Origin: CAZVEV01 sp964625865
GTDB taxonomy: Bacteria > Planctomycetota > Phycisphaerae > SM23-33
Reading direction: 5' to 3'
NCBI GenBank assembly: GCA_964625865.1
Contig: CAZVEV010000116.1
Location: 1-16,637 of the forward strand
Length of the DNA stretch: 16,637 nt
Shown here: positions 12,558 through 16,637 of the stretch, piece after piece
Layout of the letters: every line of letters starts with the position of its first letter
How positions within the stretch are numbered: the first letter of the stretch is position 1
Notes under the pieces: model-generated
The model's database searches: none
Seen by the model: only the letters and a program-made list of their open reading frames with translations
What the model was told of the DNA's origin: nothing
Position numbers and translations under genes: made by a program

Positions 12558-14717
12558 TCACGACTCCTTCTTGCCCGCATTGGCCGCGGCGCTGATCTTC
12601 CGCCACGCGGCGGCCGACCGCTTGAGGTTCGCGCGGAGGTCCCCGCCGATGCCGTAACACTGCAAGCCGATTGGACCACAATAACCTAGGCCGCGCAACG
12701 TCTTGAGCAGAGAGACGTTATCGAACGTACCCTTGTCCAGCGTCTGGATGAACTGCTTCCACCCCCTGCCGGTCTTGTCCGCACCGTTAATCGTGACGAC
12801 GAACAGGCGATTCAGATCCACGGCTTTCTTCAAGGCCGCGGGAATATCGTCGGTGCCCTGAACCTTGAGCCAGTGGCACAGATTGAAGGTCACGCCGACG
12901 TTTTTGCGGCCGACCTTCTCGGCGATCTCCAGCGCGTGATCGAACCGCTCGATGGTGAACCCGGCGTGGGGATACAGTGCGACGCGGAGCTTTGCGGCGG
13001 CGGCAAGGTCGGCGATCTCGCGGATGGCCTTGACGGCCCGGTCGGCGGCGGCCTTGTCGCTCGGCTTGGCGCCGCGGACGTACAGCCAGACCACCGTGTC
13101 GTGGCCGGCCATCGTCTTGATCGCCGCCGCCAGGTCCGCCCCGTACGCGGGCCCCTTGGCGCCGACGTTGAGGGGCAGGTAGTTGGCGTGCATCTTCAGC
13201 CCCGCGGACTCCAGGGCGGTCAGCATCGCCTCGACGTTCTTCGTGCCGCTGTAGCTCAGCCCGTCGCAGCGGTTGTCCTTCAGCAGTTTGGCCTGCTCGG
13301 CCGGCGGGAGCTTGCCCCGCCCCGTGCCGTTATTCAGGATGAAGAACGGATTCGTCGTCACCGGCGCGCCCGTCTTGCAGGGCGTCGGGGCGGCCAAACT
13401 CGTGCGAAGGCGGATGATCGGCTTGTCGGCCTGCTGCCTGTAGTGGATCGTTATCGGGGCGGCCTTCGCCTTCGGCGGGTGGGCGAAGTCCTGCCACAGG
13501 CGTTCGGCGTCGGCGGCCGTCAGCGTGCCCTTGAACGTGTACGCGCGGTAGCGGAACACGTAGTCGTTGCCCGGCTTGAGCGTCCAGGCGGCGCGCTGGA
13601 TGGGGCAGAAGTTGAAGAAGATCATCGGGCTGCTGTTCCAGATACGCATCGGCTCGGGATGGGCGTGGTTGGTCGGGTGGCTCATGAACAGCACGCCGGC
13701 GGGGCCTTGCTTGGTGGTCCCGTGGACGATGCACCACCTGGCGGTGGTGGTGTGCCCGTCTTTGCGCTTCTTGCCCTCGCTGGTCAGGTAGTTGCTGTTG
13801 TCGTAGCCCCACTCGGCGTTGCCCCGGAACCCGAACCCGCCGTAGCGGTACTTGGCCAGTTCCAGCGGGCTGTCCGACGCACAGCGCTGGCTCGAGACGA
13901 AGTCCAGCAGGAACCCGTCGGGGGCCGCATTGAGCTTCCAGGCCCGCACATGGAACGCATCGTTCAGGGCGACTTTGGGCCCGCCGGCGGCCTTGAGCAC
14001 GACGTGCTCCTGCAGGGCGGTGAACGCCCCAAACACGGGTCCGGAGGCCGTGTCGAGGAACTTCGCAAACCGCACCGTGCCCTGCCCGGCCCGCAGGTTC
14101 CAGAAGTCCACCTTCTTGCCCTCGAACTTCGTGTTCGTCCACGGGTGCCACAACCCCAGATGATGATAGTGGTCCTTCGGGTGAATCCGCGTCAACTCCT
14201 GCCCGTCGGGCGACCACAGGGGGTGGATGAACCCGCTGCGCGCGTACTTCGGATCGGTGCCCTTGGGGGGCGGCACGACGGCGTGGTGATACCGCAGCAC
14301 CTTCGCCTTGCCGATCGCCAGTTCGAGCGCTTTGGCGTCCTTGGTGACCGTCACGCCGCCGGTGGTGGCGGCCTTGCCCGCCGAGACGAGGAACGTCCGC
14401 GTCGCGCCGGCCGGCGTCTTGCCCGACAGGATCCACGACAGACGCCGCGGCGGGCCCGGATCGAGCTGGCAGGGGACGGTGACGGCGGCGGCCCTGCCGC
14501 CCTTGGCGGCGGGCACTTCCATCAGTTGGACGGCCGCCGGGAGTTTCAGCCCCTTGGGAACCTCCAGCGAGACCGGCGTATCGACGCGATCGGTCTTGCC
14601 CGCCTCGACGGTGATGACCATGGGCAGGGCCTGGGCCGCGGCGGACGGGGCGGCCCAGATCGCCGCACAAACGGCGACGGCGATGAGACAGTTGCAGTAC
14701 GTTGTTGACAGCGTCAT
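12558..14717 (-). CDS. Exported fusion of DUF6807 (PmoA-like) and sugar-phosphate isomerase/epimerase-like TIM barrel
   Basis: 719 residues. The ATG at 14717-14715, six bases after GGGAG, begins a signal peptide (about 1-30, ending PSAAAQA); the longer start at 14960 would bury it behind 81 polar residues and is rejected. Residues about 31-412 are DUF6807 with a His-rich core: FIHPLWSPDG (163-172) and RIHPKDHYHHLGLWHPW (177-193). A short linker leads at about 440 to an AP-endonuclease-2/xylose-isomerase-like TIM barrel: NPFFILNNGTGRG (456-468), DGLSYSG (485-491), KMHANYLPLNVG (508-519), VVWLYVRGA (542-550), RVALYPHAG (578-586), GVTFNLCHWLKVQG (608-621), FVVTINGAD (639-647) and GPIGLQCYGIGGD (681-693). 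TIM-barrel proteins of this group act on sugars and, in some known systems, on keto-glycosides made by Gfo/Idh/MocA enzymes. It is followed 3 bases later by such an oxidoreductase, which supports a shared pathway. The reaction is not established. Confidence 0.88.
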   Translation of the reverse strand: MTLSTTYCNCLIAVAVCAAIWAAPSAAAQALPMVITVEAGKTDRVDTPVSLEVPKGLKLPAAVQLMEVPAAKGGRAAAVTVPCQLDPGPPRRLSWILSGKTPAGATRTFLVSAGKAATTGGVTVTKDAKALELAIGKAKVLRYHHAVVPPPKGTDPKYARSGFIHPLWSPDGQELTRIHPKDHYHHLGLWHPWTNTKFEGKKVDFWNLRAGQGTVRFAKFLDTASGPVFGAFTALQEHVVLKAAGGPKVALNDAFHVRAWKLNAAPDGFLLDFVSSQRCASDSPLELAKYRYGGFGFRGNAEWGYDNSNYLTSEGKKRKDGHTTTARWCIVHGTTKQGPAGVLFMSHPTNHAHPEPMRIWNSSPMIFFNFCPIQRAAWTLKPGNDYVFRYRAYTFKGTLTAADAERLWQDFAHPPKAKAAPITIHYRQQADKPIIRLRTSLAAPTPCKTGAPVTTNPFFILNNGTGRGKLPPAEQAKLLKDNRCDGLSYSGTKNVEAMLTALESAGLKMHANYLPLNVGAKGPAYGADLAAAIKTMAGHDTVVWLYVRGAKPSDKAAADRAVKAIREIADLAAAAKLRVALYPHAGFTIERFDHALEIAEKVGRKNVGVTFNLCHWLKVQGTDDIPAALKKAVDLNRLFVVTINGADKTGRGWKQFIQTLDKGTFDNVSLLKTLRGLGYCGPIGLQCYGIGGDLRANLKRSAAAWRKISAAANAGKKES

Positions 14718-14926
14718 TCTGATCTCCCGAACGGCAGGAACGCGACGGCCGACCGTGGCCTGAGGAGAGGGCACCAAGGCTCCAGCTTCCATACCCGTTC
14801 TAACGTAATGCGTTGGGCCGAGTTTTGCACGAACTTCGTCGGGGACACCGGTGTTATACGAGAACAACGGACGCCGAGGCCTTCTCCCCCACGGGGACGG
14901 GCAAGAGCGTTTCCGGGAGATCTCGA
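14718..14926. promoter_or_regulatory. Divergent promoter region
   Basis: 209 bases separate the starts of two oppositely directed genes, so promoters for both must lie here. GGGAG ribosome-binding sites flank it: 14728-14724 on the minus strand and 14915-14919 on the plus strand. A TATACG at 14855-14860 on the plus strand is the best -10-like box, but no well-spaced -35 box accompanies it. Confidence 0.45.
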
Positions 14927-16546
14927 ATGAAGAAGATCTGTGTTGTCGTGAGTGTCGCACTCGCAGTGGTTTCGGGCGCGATGGCGGCCAAGACGACCGA
15001 GACCAAGCCGACGACGAAGCCGGCGAAGAAGCTAATGCAGCAGTTCGGCGGGCTGTTTAGAGACTTCGGCAAGGGCAGTACGACGAAGGTGAAGATCGTC
15101 TCGGGTCCGACCGCCGTCAAGATGAACCGCGCCCGCACGCCGGGCAAACAGTGGATCGCGACGCGCGGGCCCTACCGGTTCAAGCTGTCCATCGAGGACT
15201 CAACCAAGCTGCCGCTGGAAAAACTCGTCGCGCGCGTCGAGAAGCTGCCCCTGCCCTACGTCCGCGCCTGCCAGGTCGTCTCCGACGAGAGGGAAGACGG
15301 CGTGGCGGTCTACAAGACCCTGGGCGGGGCGGCAGCCCACGGGGGCAAGCAGTACATCAACACCGTCGCCGGCGCCAGCGCGCCGGTGATCGCCCACGAG
15401 GTCGGCCACTCGCTCGAACAGGCCGCACGGGAATCGGACCCGAAGCTCGTCGAGAAGTGGCAGCAGGCGATCAAGGGCGACAACGTCTCGGTCTCCGGCT
15501 ATGGCGACACGGTGTGGTCCGAGGATCTCGCTGAGTTTGCCAAGGTCTACGCCGCCTGTCTGGACGGGGGGCCCGAGTATCTGAAGCAGCTCAAGGCGCT
15601 CTCGCCCCGGCGGTTTGCGATGTGGGAGCGGATTCTCAAGGCCCCGCCGCCCCAGCGGTCGATGACCGAGCCGCTGTGGAACGGGACGATTCGGGGCGCC
15701 AAAGGCTTCAAGGACAACGAGACCGTCACCGAGCGCGACGCGAGGCGCGGCGGGGACCGCAGCGTGGCCAACGTCCACACGCCGACCCTGACGATCCACC
15801 TGCCCGCAGCCAGACGGGCCACCGGGGCCGCCGTGGTGATCTGTCCGGGCGGCGGGTACGGGCGCTGCGTCGTCGACAAGGAGGGCCACGACGTGGCGAG
15901 ATGGCTCAACTCGATCGGCGTGGCCGGAATCGTGCTGAAGTACCGCCTGCCGCGAGGCCAGGGGTACGTCTACGGGCACACCGTCCCGCTGATCGACGCC
16001 CAGCGAGCAATCCGCACCGTCCGCCACCGCGCCAAGGAATGGAACCTGAAGCCCGACCGGGTCGGCATCATGGGCTTCTCGGCCGGCGGGCACCTGGCGG
16101 CGACGGCGGGGGTGCGTTTCGACGACGGCTCGCCCTCCGCAGCCGACCCGATCGACCGCCTCAGTTGTCGCCCCGATTTCATGGTGCTCGTCTACCCGGT
16201 CATTTCATTCAGCGACGCGGTGGGCCACAGCGGCTCGCGGGAGAACCTCCTGGGCGCCACGCCCGATCCAAAGCTGGTGACGCTCTACTCCAACGAGCTG
16301 CAGGTCACTGCCGAGACCCCGCCAACGTTCCTGGTCTCCACCAGCGACGACTCGGTCAAAGCTGAAAACAGCATCAACTTCTACCTCGCCCTGCGCAAAG
16401 CCAAGGTCCCCGCCGCCCTTCACGTCTACGAGAAAGGCGGCCACGGCTACGGCGTCAAGCGAAGCGCCAACCCCGTATCCACCTGGCCCCAGCACTGCGG
16501 CCAATGGCTCAAGACCCGCAAGCTCTCACGAGACCCCGCACGTTGA
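14927..16546 (+). CDS. Exported fusion of HExxH metallopeptidase-like domain and alpha/beta-hydrolase (BD-FAE-type) esterase
   Basis: 539 residues. The ATG at 14927 lies seven bases after GGGAG and begins a signal peptide (about 1-20, MKKICVVVSV..., ending GAMA). Residues about 50-235 contain a zinc-protease signature, IAHEVGHSLEQ with HEVGH at 157-161, and 38 residues later WSEDLAEFAKVY, where E199 or E203 could be the third zinc ligand, as in gluzincins of the lethal-factor-like group. From about 245 the chain becomes an esterase: PLWNGTIRGAKG, TLTIHLP, VVICPGGGYG (oxyanion region, 303-312), GIMGFSAGGHLAA with nucleophile S385, STSDDSVKAE with candidate acid D474 or D475, and EKGGHGYG with H506. 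All three triad members are present. BD-FAE-type enzymes remove acetyl or feruloyl groups from plant or algal polysaccharides. The open frame runs through both domains without a stop. An upstream ATG at 14813 is rejected because it puts 38 polar residues before the signal peptide. Confidence 0.88.
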   Translation: MKKICVVVSVALAVVSGAMAAKTTETKPTTKPAKKLMQQFGGLFRDFGKGSTTKVKIVSGPTAVKMNRARTPGKQWIATRGPYRFKLSIEDSTKLPLEKLVARVEKLPLPYVRACQVVSDEREDGVAVYKTLGGAAAHGGKQYINTVAGASAPVIAHEVGHSLEQAARESDPKLVEKWQQAIKGDNVSVSGYGDTVWSEDLAEFAKVYAACLDGGPEYLKQLKALSPRRFAMWERILKAPPPQRSMTEPLWNGTIRGAKGFKDNETVTERDARRGGDRSVANVHTPTLTIHLPAARRATGAAVVICPGGGYGRCVVDKEGHDVARWLNSIGVAGIVLKYRLPRGQGYVYGHTVPLIDAQRAIRTVRHRAKEWNLKPDRVGIMGFSAGGHLAATAGVRFDDGSPSAADPIDRLSCRPDFMVLVYPVISFSDAVGHSGSRENLLGATPDPKLVTLYSNELQVTAETPPTFLVSTSDDSVKAENSINFYLALRKAKVPAALHVYEKGGHGYGVKRSANPVSTWPQHCGQWLKTRKLSRDPAR

Positions 16547-16637
16547 ATTCTCCTCAACGACCTGGCTTTGTCCTTGTTATTTCTGGCGTGGTTCAAATGA
16601 GGGTAACAGATGGGGGGATGCGGCCGCGATAGAAGCA
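16547..16637. other. Window end, no feature seen
   Basis: 91 bases after the fusion gene's TGA. They are less GC-rich at first (CCTTGTTATTTCTGG). No hairpin with a T-tract, gene start or repeat is evident. Confidence 0.4.

Noticed and set aside
12873..14708. Plus-strand frame of about 610 codons opposite the DUF6807-TIM gene
   Set aside because: Arg/Gly/Val-rich, without motifs; the opposite frame has two recognised domains.
9848..14717. Methane oxidation genes suggested by the 'PmoA' family name
   Set aside because: DUF6807 is unrelated to particulate methane monooxygenase subunits; no pmoB/pmoC-like genes or membrane helices are present.
14718..14960. N-terminal extension of the DUF6807-TIM protein to an ATG at 14960
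   Set aside because: The extension is polar and precedes a good signal peptide with its own ribosome-binding site; it also overlaps the divergent gene's leader.
1..16637. CRISPR arrays, tRNA or rRNA genes, transposase genes
   Set aside because: No regularly spaced direct repeats, cloverleaf-like or rRNA-like sequence, and no transposase motifs were found on reading both strands by eye.

Overview
The window is GC-rich and looks like part of a metagenome-assembled scaffold: it contains a run of exactly 100 Ns. The gene families point to the Planctomycetota, most likely a Phycisphaerae-type lineage, although no marker gene is present to prove it. The families are Tat-exported Gfo/Idh/MocA oxidoreductases, ThuA, DUF6807 ('PmoA-like'), secreted TIM-barrel isomerase-like proteins, HEAT-repeat/discoidin proteins and BD-FAE-type esterases. 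This combination is typical of planctomycete carbohydrate loci. All genes except the last lie on the minus strand, and nearly all encode exported proteins.

Layout, read 5'->3' on the minus strand from right to left. (a) 14717-11238: a DUF6807+TIM-barrel fusion followed 3 nt later by a Tat-exported Gfo/Idh/MocA oxidoreductase. (b) 11050-9848: an exported protein joining an ExbD/TolR-like periplasmic domain to DUF6807. (c) A 427-bp spacer holding a roughly 152-bp inverted-repeat element. (d) 9420-6202: a ThuA-domain protein and a HEAT-repeat/discoidin protein. The 100-N gap separates them, and they were probably two genes rather than one. (e) 6020-506: a tight four-gene operon of a Tat-exported Gfo/Idh/MocA oxidoreductase, a seven-heme c-type cytochrome with a C-terminal membrane anchor (GTGA overlap), a small membrane protein whose only two histidines lie in membrane helices, and an ApbE-type FAD:protein FMN transferase. 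(f) 301-1: the start of a Cys-rich lipoprotein cut by the window edge. On the plus strand, 14927-16546, diverging from (a), is an exported fusion of a HExxH metallopeptidase-like domain and an alpha/beta-hydrolase esterase domain.

The most interesting reading, which is inference, is an extracytoplasmic sugar-oxidation system wired to a membrane redox chain. Gfo/Idh/MocA enzymes, TIM-barrel isomerase-like proteins and ThuA are the families associated with oxidation of glycosides to keto-glycosides and their breakdown. Here one such oxidoreductase is translationally coupled to a multiheme cytochrome, followed by a putative b-heme membrane protein and a flavinylating enzyme. Separately, the ApbE gene carries a perfect 29-bp inverted repeat inserted in frame, which adds about 30 residues to the protein without a stop codon.
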